64,000 nt of DNA from Amycolatopsis roodepoortensis (GCF_014873915.1 NZ_JADBEJ010000005.1:1302001-1366000), one strand, 5' to 3'. Positions 32,672-41,686 are shown, counted from the first letter of the stretch. Program-made: numbers and translations. The notes: generated by a model from the letters alone, not told the origin.

Positions 32672-32719
32672 CCTCGTGAGTGGTAAGGACGGTTCTAACC
32701 GTCCTTACCACTCACGAGG
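32672..32719. terminator. CTCGTGAGTGG-family hairpin after the LCP gene
   Basis: Perfect 23-bp arms (32672-32694 and 32697-32719) with a 2-nt loop, starting CCTCGTGAGTGG. It lies between the stop of the LCP gene (32727) and the start of the GNAT gene (32665), both on the minus strand, so it follows LCP by 7 bases. Confidence 0.85.
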
Positions 32720-32726
32720 CCGAGGG

Positions 32727-33938
32727 TCAGGTGAGGATCGCGCTGTCCGGGATCTCCGTGTCGTTCTTCAACGCGTCGAACAGCAGCTTCGACTTCGTCT
32801 TGTCCCAGTTCTCCGCCGAACCACTGGTCACCGGCACCGTCGTGGTGACGACGCCGCCGGAGGAGATCCCGCGCATCGCCAGCGCCAGCCCCACCAGGTT
32901 GTGCACGTGGTCGCCCGAATCCATCGTCAGCGCGTCCGGCGCCGTCGACAGCAGCGGGAACAGCGAGAACGGGTTGAGCAGGGTGCCGGGGCTGCCGATC
33001 TCGCTGACCATCGCGCCGATGAACTTCCGCTGGTTGGCCACACGGTCGAGGTCCGAACGCGGCGTCGCCTCGCTGTGCCGCATGCGGACGAACCCGAGCG
33101 CCTGCGGACCCTGGAGGTCCTGGCAGCCCGCGGGGATCTTGATCTTGGTGAGGGTGTCCTCCATCGGCTTGTCCACGCACATGTGGACCCCGCCGATCGC
33201 GTCGACGATCTTCGCGAAGCCACCGAAGCCGATCTCGGCGTAGTGGTCGATGCGCAGGCCGGTGGCGCCTTCGACAGTCTGCGCGAGCAGCGTCGGGCCG
33301 CCGATCGAGAACGCCGAGTTGATCTTGTTCTTACCGTGCCCGGGAATGGTCACCTGCGAGTCGCGCGGAAGGCTCAGCAACGTCGGTTTGACGCTGTTGG
33401 ACGGGATGTGCGCGATCATGATGGTGTCGGTCCGCTTGCCGCCGCCGGCGGCCTTGCTGTCCCCGGTGACGAGCTTCTCCTGCTCTTCGGGGGTCAGCCC
33501 GTCCCGGCTGTCGGAGCCCACGATCAGCCAGTTGGTGCCTTCGGCCGCGACGGGGCGGCCGGAGTAGTCGGCCAGCGCGTCGACGCGGTTGATGGAGAAC
33601 TCCAGGTACACCCACACCCCGGCGAGGAACACCACGAACACGGTCAGCAGGGTGAGCAGCACCTTGCCGAAGCCCCAGCGCTTACGCCGCCGCGGCGGGC
33701 GCGCGTCGTCCATCGGGCGCCCCGGAGGGGGCTGCGGCGGGCCTGGACGGCGCGGGGGCGGGCCGGCGGGCCGTTCCTGGCCGCCGTGCCCCATGGGCCT
33801 GGTCCGCTCGTCGTACGGGCTGCTCCCCCGGCCCGGCAGCGGCATCATCTGCGCGGGCTGATGCCGCCGGGGGCGGCCGGACGGCGGCCGCTGCGGCGGC
33901 GGCATCCGTCGCCCTCGGTCGTCGCCTCCATACGTCAT
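32727..33938 (-). CDS. LytR-CpsA-Psr (LCP) family cell-wall ligase
   Basis: 403 residues. A Pro/Arg/Gly-rich cytoplasmic tail of about 90 residues precedes one transmembrane helix (VLLTLLTVFVVFLAGVWVYL), then the extracellular LCP domain. Markers are NWLIVGSDSRDG, KRTDTIMIAHIP, LLSLPRDSQVTIPGHGKNKINSAF and FVRMRHSEATPRSDLDRVANQRKFI, containing the conserved Arg/Asp residues that bind the polyprenyl-pyrophosphate substrate. In actinobacteria such enzymes attach arabinogalactan or teichoic-type polymers to peptidoglycan. No LytR_C domain follows. It is downstream of the cyclopropane-synthase gene (94 bp apart, same strand). Confidence 0.92.
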   Translation of the reverse strand: MTYGGDDRGRRMPPPQRPPSGRPRRHQPAQMMPLPGRGSSPYDERTRPMGHGGQERPAGPPPRRPGPPQPPPGRPMDDARPPRRRKRWGFGKVLLTLLTVFVVFLAGVWVYLEFSINRVDALADYSGRPVAAEGTNWLIVGSDSRDGLTPEEQEKLVTGDSKAAGGGKRTDTIMIAHIPSNSVKPTLLSLPRDSQVTIPGHGKNKINSAFSIGGPTLLAQTVEGATGLRIDHYAEIGFGGFAKIVDAIGGVHMCVDKPMEDTLTKIKIPAGCQDLQGPQALGFVRMRHSEATPRSDLDRVANQRKFIGAMVSEIGSPGTLLNPFSLFPLLSTAPDALTMDSGDHVHNLVGLALAMRGISSGGVVTTTVPVTSGSAENWDKTKSKLLFDALKNDTEIPDSAILT

Positions 33939-34032
33939 GCCGAATCACCCGTCCCGATCTCGCGTGTGGGGCCCAGTCAACCGCAGACCCTAGGTGAAGG
34001 ACGTCCGGCACCCCGCATCGGTTGGGTGGACC

Positions 34033-35295
34033 TCACCGTCCGTTTTCGGCGAATCCGAACTGGTGGACCTTGAGGTACCCCGAGCGGAACCCCGCTTCGG
34101 AGTACGCCAGATAGAACTCCCACATCCGTTTGAAGACGTCGTCGAAGCCCAGTTCGGTGATTTCGTCCCACCGCTGAGTGAACTTCTCCCGCCATCCCCG
34201 CAACGTCCGGGCGTAGTCCTGGCCGAACTCGCGCACGCCCTGCAGTTTCAGCCGGGTGTGTGCCAGCACACCCTGTTCGATCGAAGTGGTCGACGGGATG
34301 AGCCCGCCAGGGAAGATGTACTTGTGCATCCAGGTGTAGGACCGGGCCGCGGCGAGCATGCGTTCGTGGTCCATGGTGATGGCCTGGAGCCCGAACCCGC
34401 CGCCCGGCTTCAGCCGCTTCCCGACGGTCTCGAAGAACGTCGGCCAGTACGCCTCCCCGACCGCTTCGATCATCTCGACACTGACCACGGCGTCGTACTC
34501 GCCGCCCGCGTCGCGGTAGTCGCACAGCCGGACGTCGACCCGGTCGGCGAAACCCGCCGCCGCGATGCGCTCGGTCGCCAGCTTCGCCTGCTCTTCGGAA
34601 ATGGTCAGTGACGTCACTCTGGCCCCCCGCGCGGCGGCCCGGATCGAAAGTTCGCCCCAGCCGGTGCCGATCTCGAGCACGGTGCTGCCTTCGCGCACCC
34701 CGGCGTAGTCGAGGACGCTGTCGATCTTGCGGTGCTGGGCGGCCGTGAGGTCGTCGTCCGGGCCGAACAACGCGGACGAGTACATCATCGACGGATCCAG
34801 GAACGCGCCGAACAGGTCGTTGGACAGGTCGTAGTGGCGATGGATGTTCGACCGCGCGCCCTCGACGGTGTTCTCCTCGCCCGCGGGGTGACCGCGGTCG
34901 ACGAACCGGCGGAACCGTTGCAGCAGCGGCGGGATGAGCGTCGCCATCCGTTCCGCGAACGGGGTCAGCACCTCGGCGAGCGCGTCGCTCGTCCAGTCGC
35001 CGACCATGTAGGCCTCGCCGAAGCCGATCTTCGCGTCCACGCCGAGGCGGTGGAAGAAGGCGGCGGGGCGGTTGAGCCGCATCTCGGGCGCGTCCGGCCC
35101 GCCCGCGCCGAGCTGCGAACCGTCGGGCATGCGCACGCGGACGTTAAGCGGGCGCACCGCGTGCCGGAACAACTGCTCGGCGATCCGCGCCCGGAAAGGG
35201 GAATGCGGCGGGGTGGCCAGCCCCGGCCACCGGTTTTCGTCAGGGGTGGGCGGGCCGGACGAACCGGCCGTCCGATCGACGCTCGACGTGGACAT
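34033..35295 (-). CDS. Cyclopropane-fatty-acyl-phospholipid synthase family methyltransferase
   Basis: 420 residues. The C-terminal two-thirds is a class I SAM methyltransferase: STVLEIGTGWGELSIRAAARG (SAM loop), LTISEEQAKLATERI, VSVEMIEAVGEAYWPTFF and YIFPGGLIPS, typical of CFA/mycolic cyclopropane synthases. The N-terminal about 130 residues resemble those of UfaA1-type proteins. It would methylenate or methylate unsaturated membrane acyl chains. The alpha/beta hydrolase gene ends 21 bp upstream on the same strand, suggesting a small lipid-related operon. Confidence 0.9.
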   Translation of the reverse strand: MSTSSVDRTAGSSGPPTPDENRWPGLATPPHSPFRARIAEQLFRHAVRPLNVRVRMPDGSQLGAGGPDAPEMRLNRPAAFFHRLGVDAKIGFGEAYMVGDWTSDALAEVLTPFAERMATLIPPLLQRFRRFVDRGHPAGEENTVEGARSNIHRHYDLSNDLFGAFLDPSMMYSSALFGPDDDLTAAQHRKIDSVLDYAGVREGSTVLEIGTGWGELSIRAAARGARVTSLTISEEQAKLATERIAAAGFADRVDVRLCDYRDAGGEYDAVVSVEMIEAVGEAYWPTFFETVGKRLKPGGGFGLQAITMDHERMLAAARSYTWMHKYIFPGGLIPSTTSIEQGVLAHTRLKLQGVREFGQDYARTLRGWREKFTQRWDEITELGFDDVFKRMWEFYLAYSEAGFRSGYLKVHQFGFAENGR

Positions 35296-35316
35296 GAGAA
35301 CTCCCTCCCGCCCGGT

Positions 35317-36069
35317 CTAGACCGGGATCCGCAGCCGTTCCGAACTCGGACGCCCCCAGGCGCCGCTCAGCGTCTCGTCGCTTCCCCCGGCTTCGATCAG
35401 CTCCAGGGTGAACGCCCGTACGAGCCGGTTCCAGACGCGAGACCTTCGTAGCATCGCGTGCCCCTCGCCGCCTATTTCAAATCGCGCCGACCGCGATGTC
35501 ACCTTTTCGGCGCGTTCCGCGAAAGCGTGTGACGCCACGGGATCGGTCATGCGGTCCTTGGTCCCGTGCGCGATGAGGACGGCGCGGCCGCCGACGGCGT
35601 CGATGGGTTCACCCGGTGGTGTCCACGGCGCCAGCGCGCAGACGCCGATGACGGCCGGATCGTCGGCGACGCGCAGCGCGACCCGTCCGCCCATCGAATG
35701 GCCGACGAGGATCACCGGGACCCCGGGGTGATCGTCGTGGATCTGTTTCAAGGCCCAGCGCGCGTCGGCGAGCGCGTCGGTGCCGTGGTCGTTCCAGCCG
35801 TAGATCCGGTTGCGCAGGAGGCGCACCTCGACCCCGTGCGCCCGGCCCGCCCGATGGACGTCCTTCGCCAGCGGCACCATCCGCTGGTAGGCCAGCCGCC
35901 ACGGCGCCACGCGGGCATGACTGTGCTCCGCGCCGCCGTGCAGGACCAGCACCACGCCGTTCACCCGGCCGCGTGCCCGCCAAGTCCGCACCGCGGGATC
36001 AGCCTCGCTCACCCTGGACCCTCCAGTCTCCGAAACCCCGGCCGCAGTGATCGGGTCAACCTCGATCAT
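35317..36069 (-). CDS. Alpha/beta hydrolase
   Basis: 250 residues. Catalytic triad visible as Ser125 in GHSMGG, Asp172 in HGTKDRMTD and His204 in GEGHAM; the oxyanion strand is VLVLHGGAEHS. No signal peptide, so probably cytosolic. Substrate unknown; an esterase, thioesterase or lysophospholipase role fits its pairing with the cyclopropane-synthase-like gene 21 bp downstream. It is transcribed divergently from the SIS-domain gene across a 74-bp gap. The first 20 residues are poorly conserved in character, and a later start is possible. Confidence 0.85.
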   Translation of the reverse strand: MIEVDPITAAGVSETGGSRVSEADPAVRTWRARGRVNGVVLVLHGGAEHSHARVAPWRLAYQRMVPLAKDVHRAGRAHGVEVRLLRNRIYGWNDHGTDALADARWALKQIHDDHPGVPVILVGHSMGGRVALRVADDPAVIGVCALAPWTPPGEPIDAVGGRAVLIAHGTKDRMTDPVASHAFAERAEKVTSRSARFEIGGEGHAMLRRSRVWNRLVRAFTLELIEAGGSDETLSGAWGRPSSERLRIPV

Positions 36070-36143
36070 GACCCGATGTATTCCACTTCGGCCATTGGTC
36101 CACGCGATACATTCGTCGCTGATCTCCAGACGGAAGGGCGGAT

Positions 36144-36872
36144 GTGGTGAGCACCACCGAACGTTGTGCAGGCGTCGCCGAACGGCTCGCGGAGGCCGAA
36201 CGGAGTAACGCGGAGCAGATCCGGGAGTCGGCGGAGCTGATCCTGGGGGTCATCCGGGCGGACGCCCTGGTGTTCACCGCCGGAGCCGGGCATTCACTGG
36301 CCGCGGTCGCCGAGACCTTCTACCGGGCGGGCGGGCTCGCCTGCGTGTACCCGGTCTACCACCCCGAACTGCTGCCCCTGCACGGCGCGCAGCACAGCAC
36401 CAAGACCGAACGCCGCTCCGGGCTGGCCGAAGAGGTGCTGGCCGAGCGCGCGCCGGGCCCGGACGACCTGCTCGTGGTGTTCTCGACGTCGGGGGTCAAC
36501 CCGTATCCGGTCGAACTGGCCGCCGGCGCCCGCAAGCGCGGGGCGTCGGTCATCGCCGTGAGTTCGGCCGCGTCGGTGGCCGCGGCGCCCAAACGCGCGG
36601 CCACGACGCTCATCGAAGAGGCGAGCATCGTGCTCGACTCCCACGTCCGTCCCGGGGACGCGAGCTACCCGGCGGACGCGCCGCGGACCGCGCCGCTGTC
36701 CACGGTGATCAACGCGTTCCTGTGGAACCTCGTGCTCGCCGAGGTCGTCGACCTCGGTGCGGCGCAGGGCGTCGACATCCCGTTGTGGCGCAGTTCCAAC
36801 GTGGACGGTGGCGACGAGGCCAACGCCGCGCTGCTTGCCAAGTACGGCGCCCGGGTTCCGGCTCTCCGCTAG
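36144..36872 (+). CDS. SIS-domain sugar-phosphate-binding protein
   Basis: 242 residues; GTG 36144 or GTG 36147 (GGAAGGGCGG upstream). A single sugar isomerase domain: DALVFTAGAGHSLAAVAETFYRAGG at the N-side and LLVVFSTSGVNPYPVELAAGARKRGASVIAVSS with the Ser/Thr-rich phosphosugar loop. It resembles UPF0309-type phosphosugar isomerases or binding proteins; whether it is enzymatic is unknown. There is no HTH, so it is not an RpiR regulator. A perfect terminator stem at 36881-36914 follows. Confidence 0.85.
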   Translation: MVSTTERCAGVAERLAEAERSNAEQIRESAELILGVIRADALVFTAGAGHSLAAVAETFYRAGGLACVYPVYHPELLPLHGAQHSTKTERRSGLAEEVLAERAPGPDDLLVVFSTSGVNPYPVELAAGARKRGASVIAVSSAASVAAAPKRAATTLIEEASIVLDSHVRPGDASYPADAPRTAPLSTVINAFLWNLVLAEVVDLGAAQGVDIPLWRSSNVDGGDEANAALLAKYGARVPALR

Positions 36873-36880
36873 CTCCTCCA

Positions 36881-36914
36881 CCGCGCGGACGAGTTCCTTG
36901 ACTCGTCCGCGCGG
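36881..36914 (+). terminator. Terminator of the SIS-domain gene
   Basis: A perfect 14-bp stem, CCGCGCGGACGAGT with its complement (36901-36914), closes a 6-nt loop 8 bases after the stop at 36872. The -35 box of the next gene, TTGACT at 36898-36903, lies inside the loop and right arm. Confidence 0.8.
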
Positions 36915-36945
36915 GGCTTCTACGGTCACATACCGACCGGTCGGT
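36898..36945 (+). promoter_or_regulatory. Promoter and TetR-type operator of the serine hydrolase
   Basis: TTGACT (36898-36903), a 17-nt spacer and TACGGT (36921-36926) form a promoter. The perfect 14-bp palindrome ACCGACCGGTCGGT (36932-36945) covers the expected start point, just ahead of the AGGAGG at 36952-36957. A TetR-family repressor is the likely binder; its gene is not adjacent. Confidence 0.7.
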
Positions 36946-36965
36946 GTCCGCAGGAGGTCCGTGCC

Positions 36966-38120
36966 ATGACCGAGATCCACGGCGAGTGTGCGGCGGGCTT
37001 CGAACCCGTGCGCGCCGCCTTCGAGGAGAACTTCGCCGAACGCGGTGAGCTCGGCGCCGCGTTCTCGGTGACCCGGCACGGCGAGACCGTGGTCGATCTC
37101 TGGGCGGGCTGGGCCGATCCGGACCGGACGACCCCGTGGCGGGCGGACACGCTCACCAACGTCTGGTCGACCACCAAGGGCATGACCGCGCTCTGCGCGC
37201 ACCACCTCGCCGACGCCGGGCTGCTCGACCTCGACGCGCCGGTCGCGAAGTACTGGCTGGAATTCGCGGCGGCGGGCAAGCGGGAGATCCCGGTGCGCTG
37301 GCTGCTCTCGCACCGCTCGGGGGTGACCGGGATCGGTCTCGAGCGGCCGGTGGCGGTGAATGAACTGTACGACTGGGACCACATCACCGGACTGCTCGCC
37401 GCGCAGGCGCCGCTCTTCGAACCGGGCACCGCCAGCGGCTACCACGCGCTGTCGTTCGGGTTCCTCGTCGGCGAGGTGGTCCGCCGGGTGAGCGGGCAGG
37501 ACGTCCGCGCGTACTTCGCCCGGCACATCGCCGGCCCCTTGGACGCGGATTTCCGGATCGGCCTGGACTCCGAAGCCGATCTGGCGCGCTGCTCAACCCT
37601 CGTCGAACCCGTGCTCAGCGAAGAGATGACGACCGCGCTGACGCAGGCGTTCGCCAACGCCGGACCGGTCGCCCTCGCGGCGCTGGCGAACCCGCGCGTG
37701 CAGGGCCTCGACGCCAACGAACCCGAGTGGCGGCGCGCGATCCTGCCCGCCCTGAACGGGCACGGCACCGCCAGGGCCATCGCGACCATCTACGGAGCAC
37801 TGGCTTCGGGTCGGCTGCTTTCGGCCGGAGCGCTCGCGACCGCCCGCGAAGGACAGGGCCGCGAGGCCGACCTCGTCGGCGGGCTGGGCAACGAATGGGC
37901 GCTGGGGTTCTACCTCGGCAGCGAGGAACGTGGTTTCGGACCGAATCCGCGCGCCTTCGGGCACGACGGGTTCGGTGGCTCGTCCGGCGGCGCGGATCCC
38001 GAAAGCGGGATCGCCTTCGGCTACACGATGAACCGGATGGGGCCGCTGATGCGGGACGATCCGCGGAAGATGGCGCTGGTGAACGCGACCTTCGCCGCTC
38101 CCGCCCTCGTGAGTGGTTAG
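36966..38120 (+). CDS. Serine hydrolase of the class C beta-lactamase/esterase VIII family
   Basis: 384 residues, no signal peptide. Nucleophile motif SxxK is Ser68-Thr-Thr-Lys71 (VWSTTKGM); a Tyr-x-x motif lies in SGYHALSFGFLVGE and a late HxG-like GHDGFGGSSGG is present. Cytosolic members (EstB/LACTB-like) are carboxylesterases or lactonases, not resistance enzymes. AGGAGG is ideally spaced from ATG 36966. The stop TAG (38118-38120) and the last codons (LVSG) fall inside the left arm of the palindromic hairpin 38106-38151, so the repeat supplies the C-terminus. Confidence 0.88.
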   Translation: MTEIHGECAAGFEPVRAAFEENFAERGELGAAFSVTRHGETVVDLWAGWADPDRTTPWRADTLTNVWSTTKGMTALCAHHLADAGLLDLDAPVAKYWLEFAAAGKREIPVRWLLSHRSGVTGIGLERPVAVNELYDWDHITGLLAAQAPLFEPGTASGYHALSFGFLVGEVVRRVSGQDVRAYFARHIAGPLDADFRIGLDSEADLARCSTLVEPVLSEEMTTALTQAFANAGPVALAALANPRVQGLDANEPEWRRAILPALNGHGTARAIATIYGALASGRLLSAGALATAREGQGREADLVGGLGNEWALGFYLGSEERGFGPNPRAFGHDGFGGSSGGADPESGIAFGYTMNRMGPLMRDDPRKMALVNATFAAPALVSG

Positions 38121-38151
38121 GACGGTTCTAACCGTCCTAACCACTCACGAG
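38106..38151. terminator. CTCGTGAGTGG-family hairpin between convergent genes
   Basis: Perfect 22-bp arms (38106-38127, 38130-38151) and a 2-nt loop. It is a sequence variant of 32672-32719 (TTAGG for AAGG, with compensating changes in both arms). It overlaps the stop codon of the serine hydrolase and precedes the stop of the convergent ABC exporter at 38163, so it can end transcripts from both sides. Confidence 0.85.
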
Positions 38152-38162
38152 CCACCTGAGGG

Positions 38163-40028
38163 TCACGCGGCCGCGGGTTCCTCCGAGAACTGCGTCAGGT
38201 ACAGCGCCGCGTAGCGCCCTTCCCGGGCGAGAAGCTCTTCGTGCGTCCCCCGCTCGACGATCTCCCCGTGCTCGATCACCAGGATCTGGTCGGCCGCCCG
38301 GACGGTCGACAACCGGTGCGCGATGACCAGCGCGGTCCGCCCGTCGAGCGCGTCGGTCAGCGCCTCGCCCACGGCCGCCTCGGACTGCGAGTCCAGATGC
38401 GCGGTCGCCTCGTCGAGGACGACGACCCTCGGCTGTGCCAGCAGCAGCCGGGCGATGGTCAGCCGCTGCCGCTCCCCGCCGGAGAGCCGGTAGCCCCGCT
38501 CCCCCACCACGGTCTCCAGCCCGTCCGGCAGCTCCCGGATCAGCTCAACCAGCCGTGCCTTCTCCAGCGCCGCCCAGATCTCGGCGTCGGCGACCCCGGG
38601 CCGCGCGTATTCGAGGTTCGCGCGGATCGTGTCGTGGAAGAGGTGCCCGTCCTGGGTCACCACGCCGACGGTTTCCCTCAGCGAGGCGAAACCCAGGTCG
38701 CGGACGTCCACATCGGACAGTTTGACCGAGCCGGCGTCGACGTCGTAGAGGCGGGGCAGCAGTGAGGCGATCGTCGACTTGCCCGCGCCCGACGAACCGA
38801 CCAGCGCCACCATCTGGCCGGGTTCCGCGCGGAAGCTGATGCCGTGCAGCACCTCCTCGCCGCCCCGGTGATCCAAAGTGGACACATCCTCCAGCGACGC
38901 CAGCGAGTACCGGTCCGCCGCCGGGTAGCCGAACCGGACATCGGAGAACTCCACCGAGACCGGACCTTCGGGAACGCGGCGCGGCTCCGGCTTCTCCTCG
39001 ATCATCGGCTTGAGGTCGAGCACCTCGAAGACCCGCTCGAACGACACCAGCGCGGTCATCACGTCCACCCGGACGTTCGCCAGCGCGGTGAGCGGCGAGT
39101 ACAGCCTCGTCAGCAGCAACGCGAGCGCCACGACGGTGCCCGGCGCGAGCGCCCCGGTCAGCGCGAGGTAGCCGCCCAAACCGTAGACCAGTGCCTGCGC
39201 GAGCGCGGAAACCGTGGTCAGGCTGGTGAGGAACCAGCGCGTCAGCATCGCCGTGCGCACGCCGATGTCGCGCACGCGCCCGGCCCGCGCGCCGAACTCG
39301 CCCGCTTCACGAGCAGGGTCGCCGAACAGCTTCACCAGCGTCGCGCCCGGCGCGGAGAACCGTTCGGTCATCTGCGTGGTCATCGACGCGTTGAGCTGAC
39401 CGGCCTCCCGCTGCAGCGCGGCCATCCGCCGCCCGAGCCGCCGCGTCGGCAGGATGAACACCGGCAGCAGCACCAGCGCCAGCAGGGTGACCTGCCAGGA
39501 CAGCGTCACCATGACCACGAGCGACAGCACGAGCTGGATCACGTTGGTGACCAAACCGGACAGTGTCGCGGTGAAGGTCCGCTGCGCGCCGATGACGTCG
39601 TTGTTGAGCCTGCTCACCAGCGCGCCGGTGCGGGTGCGCGTGAAGAACGCGACCGGCATCCGCTGCACGTGGCGGTACACCGCGAGCCGCAGGTCGAGGA
39701 TGATCCCCTCGCCGATCCTCGAAGACTGCGCCCGTTCGGCCAGCCCGAGCCCGGCGTCGATCAGCGCCAGCACGGCGATCACGACGGCGAGCCACACCAC
39801 GAGCGAGACGTCGTGCCCGCCGACGATCGCGTCGACCACCTTCCCGGCCAGCACCGGCGTGCTCACCGCCAGCACCGCTGAGACGACGGTGAGCACGAGG
39901 AATATCAGCAACCTCCGCCAATGTGGCCTGGCGAACCGCGCGACCCGGCGCAGCGTGCCCTTGTGCAGCCCCTTCGGAACGTCGGCCGACTTCATCGCCG
40001 AGTTCATCAGCGACCAGGTGTTGTCCAT
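38163..40028 (-). CDS. ABC exporter, fused permease-ATPase (type IV/MDR)
   Basis: 621 residues. Six membrane helices occupy about residues 35-320, with first-helix LLIFLVLTVVSAVLAVSTPVLAG and the coupling region SRLNNDVIGAQR. The ATPase follows: Walker A GSSGAGKST, Q-loop VVTQDGHLF, signature RLSGGERQR, Walker B VVVLDEAT and switch IAHRLSTVRAADQI. It works as a homodimer or pairs with another half-transporter, but none is adjacent. Lipid or drug export is typical of the family; the substrate is unknown. A Met at residue 8 or 12 could also be the start. It is divergent from the GT87-like gene. Confidence 0.92.
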   Translation of the reverse strand: MDNTWSLMNSAMKSADVPKGLHKGTLRRVARFARPHWRRLLIFLVLTVVSAVLAVSTPVLAGKVVDAIVGGHDVSLVVWLAVVIAVLALIDAGLGLAERAQSSRIGEGIILDLRLAVYRHVQRMPVAFFTRTRTGALVSRLNNDVIGAQRTFTATLSGLVTNVIQLVLSLVVMVTLSWQVTLLALVLLPVFILPTRRLGRRMAALQREAGQLNASMTTQMTERFSAPGATLVKLFGDPAREAGEFGARAGRVRDIGVRTAMLTRWFLTSLTTVSALAQALVYGLGGYLALTGALAPGTVVALALLLTRLYSPLTALANVRVDVMTALVSFERVFEVLDLKPMIEEKPEPRRVPEGPVSVEFSDVRFGYPAADRYSLASLEDVSTLDHRGGEEVLHGISFRAEPGQMVALVGSSGAGKSTIASLLPRLYDVDAGSVKLSDVDVRDLGFASLRETVGVVTQDGHLFHDTIRANLEYARPGVADAEIWAALEKARLVELIRELPDGLETVVGERGYRLSGGERQRLTIARLLLAQPRVVVLDEATAHLDSQSEAAVGEALTDALDGRTALVIAHRLSTVRAADQILVIEHGEIVERGTHEELLAREGRYAALYLTQFSEEPAAA

Positions 40029-40174
40029 GAGAACCCTCTCTTCGCCCCCAGAACCTCGATATTAGTCGAGAGTTTTCCCGGATATACGCATGACCAACAC
40101 CAGACCACACCGGATGCTTCCCGGTTTCCGCGTCCTCTTTCCGGCGGATGCCGCCGCGTCGGTAGCCTGAGCCG

Positions 40175-41476
40175 GTGACCACCGACCCAGACCGGCGACG
40201 ACTGACCATCGACCTGGTCTTCTACACGGGATGCCTGATCTTCGCCGTCGTGAACACGGCCGTCGCGGAGTTCTACGGTTATCGCGTGTGGGCGAACTTC
40301 GCCGTAGCGGGTTACGGCCTCGCCGTGGTCCACACCGGCCGGCTGACGATCGCCGCCCGGCGCGGCAAGCCGCTGTCCGGCGCGCTCGGTTCGCGGTGGC
40401 TCGGTATCGGCGCCATCGGCCTGTTCGCCATGATCCTTCCGTTGGGAATGCTCGTCATTCGCCGTCTGACCGGAGTGGACTGGCTCGTCACGCCGAACTC
40501 CTGGGCGGCGCAGCCCGAGGTCTGGGTGATCGAGCGGTCGGCGAAACTCCTTCTGGAGAACGGAACCCCGTACGTCGACGTCACCGCGCTCGGTCGCGCG
40601 GTGGAAGTAAACGATTACACGCCATACGGTCCGGTGATGACCGTCTTCGGTCTGCCGCGCGCCCTCTTCGGTGGCGGGCCGGTCGCGGACGCCCTCACCG
40701 ACGCGCGCTGGATGTTCGCGCTGGCGGCAGTGGCGTGCGTGCTGCTGACGCTGCGGCTGCTGAAGTGGCCGGAAATCCCGGTCAGCGCGGCCCAACTCGC
40801 GCTCGCCTGCCCGCTGACGGCACTGACCTGGGCGGTCGCCGGCCCGGATCTGGCCATCGTCGGACTGCTGGTGCTGTCCTTCGCACTGGCCGCGACCGGA
40901 CGCGCGATCCTGTCCGGTCTGGTGCTGGCCTTGGTGGTCAGCGCGAAACTCATCGTCGCGCCCGCGATCGTGGTGCTGGGTGTCCTGTTGATCACGCGCC
41001 GTGGCCCTCGCGCACTGGGCGGATTCGCCGCGGCACTCGTGGTGACGACCCTCGTCCTGCACGTGCCCGTCTACCTGGTCGACCCCAAGGCCTTCGTCGA
41101 GCACGTCTTCCGGTTCCCGATGGGAATCGGCGTGATCAAGTCACCGGCGGCGAGCCCGTTGCCCGGCCACCTCATCGCCTCGCTCGGCCCGGTGGGCACG
41201 GCGGTTTCCTTCGCCCTGCTCGGGATCGCCGCCGTCGCGATCCTGGTCTGGTTGCTGCGCCGTCCGCCCTCGACCGGCTCGGACGCGCTGCTGCGCATGG
41301 CTGTCGGGCTCGTCGCGCTGATCATGCTCACTCCGGCGACGAGGTACGGCTACCTGGTGTATCCGCTGGTCCTGCTCGGTGCCAGGCTGGCCTTCCTGGC
41401 CGCGGAAACCCGTGAAACAGCGGTCCCTGGAAAGGGAACTGCGCCCCCCGCGCAGCAGTCCGCTACTTCCTCGTGA
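40175..41476 (+). CDS. Polytopic membrane glycosyltransferase (GT87-like)
   Basis: 433 residues with about ten hydrophobic segments from residue 12 to the C-terminus. The loop after the third helix (NSWAAQPEVWVIERSAKLLLENGTPYVD, YTPYGPVMTVFGLPRALFG) recalls GT-C enzymes of the GT87/DUF2029 group, which use polyprenyl-phosphate sugars outside the membrane in mannan and arabinan assembly; an acidic residue in an early loop would be catalytic, but I cannot name it surely. GTG 40175 is the start. The stop abuts the convergent HTH gene with no spacer (41476/41477). Confidence 0.7.
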   Translation: MTTDPDRRRLTIDLVFYTGCLIFAVVNTAVAEFYGYRVWANFAVAGYGLAVVHTGRLTIAARRGKPLSGALGSRWLGIGAIGLFAMILPLGMLVIRRLTGVDWLVTPNSWAAQPEVWVIERSAKLLLENGTPYVDVTALGRAVEVNDYTPYGPVMTVFGLPRALFGGGPVADALTDARWMFALAAVACVLLTLRLLKWPEIPVSAAQLALACPLTALTWAVAGPDLAIVGLLVLSFALAATGRAILSGLVLALVVSAKLIVAPAIVVLGVLLITRRGPRALGGFAAALVVTTLVLHVPVYLVDPKAFVEHVFRFPMGIGVIKSPAASPLPGHLIASLGPVGTAVSFALLGIAAVAILVWLLRRPPSTGSDALLRMAVGLVALIMLTPATRYGYLVYPLVLLGARLAFLAAETRETAVPGKGTAPPAQQSATSS

Positions 41477-41686
41477 CTACTTCTTCTTGACCCTGGTGGC
41501 ACCGCCACGGCCGCGCAGCTGGACGCCGGACTCCGAGAGGACCCGGTGCACGAACCCGTACGAGCGACCCGTGGACTCCGCGAGAGCGCGGATGCTCGAG
41601 CCCTTCTCGTATTTCTTCTTCAGGTCAGCGGCCAGCTTGTCACGCGTGTTGCCGGTGATCCGCGCGCCTTTCTTGAGATCAGCCAC
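41477..41686 (-). CDS. Small conserved HTH protein
   Basis: 69 residues from GTG 41686, selected for GGAAGG about 8 nt upstream; the longer frame to 41755 is not supported. Lys-rich: VADLKKGARITGNTRDKLA, then a homeodomain-like helix-turn-helix SSIRALAESTGRSYGFVHRVLSESGV and a basic RGRGGATRVKKK tail. This family of small, basic, single-HTH proteins is widely conserved in actinobacteria; DNA binding, perhaps nucleoid-associated or regulatory, is likely. The 178-bp gap to the ABC-F gene on the same strand shows nothing further. Confidence 0.8.
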   Translation of the reverse strand: MADLKKGARITGNTRDKLAADLKKKYEKGSSIRALAESTGRSYGFVHRVLSESGVQLRGRGGATRVKKK

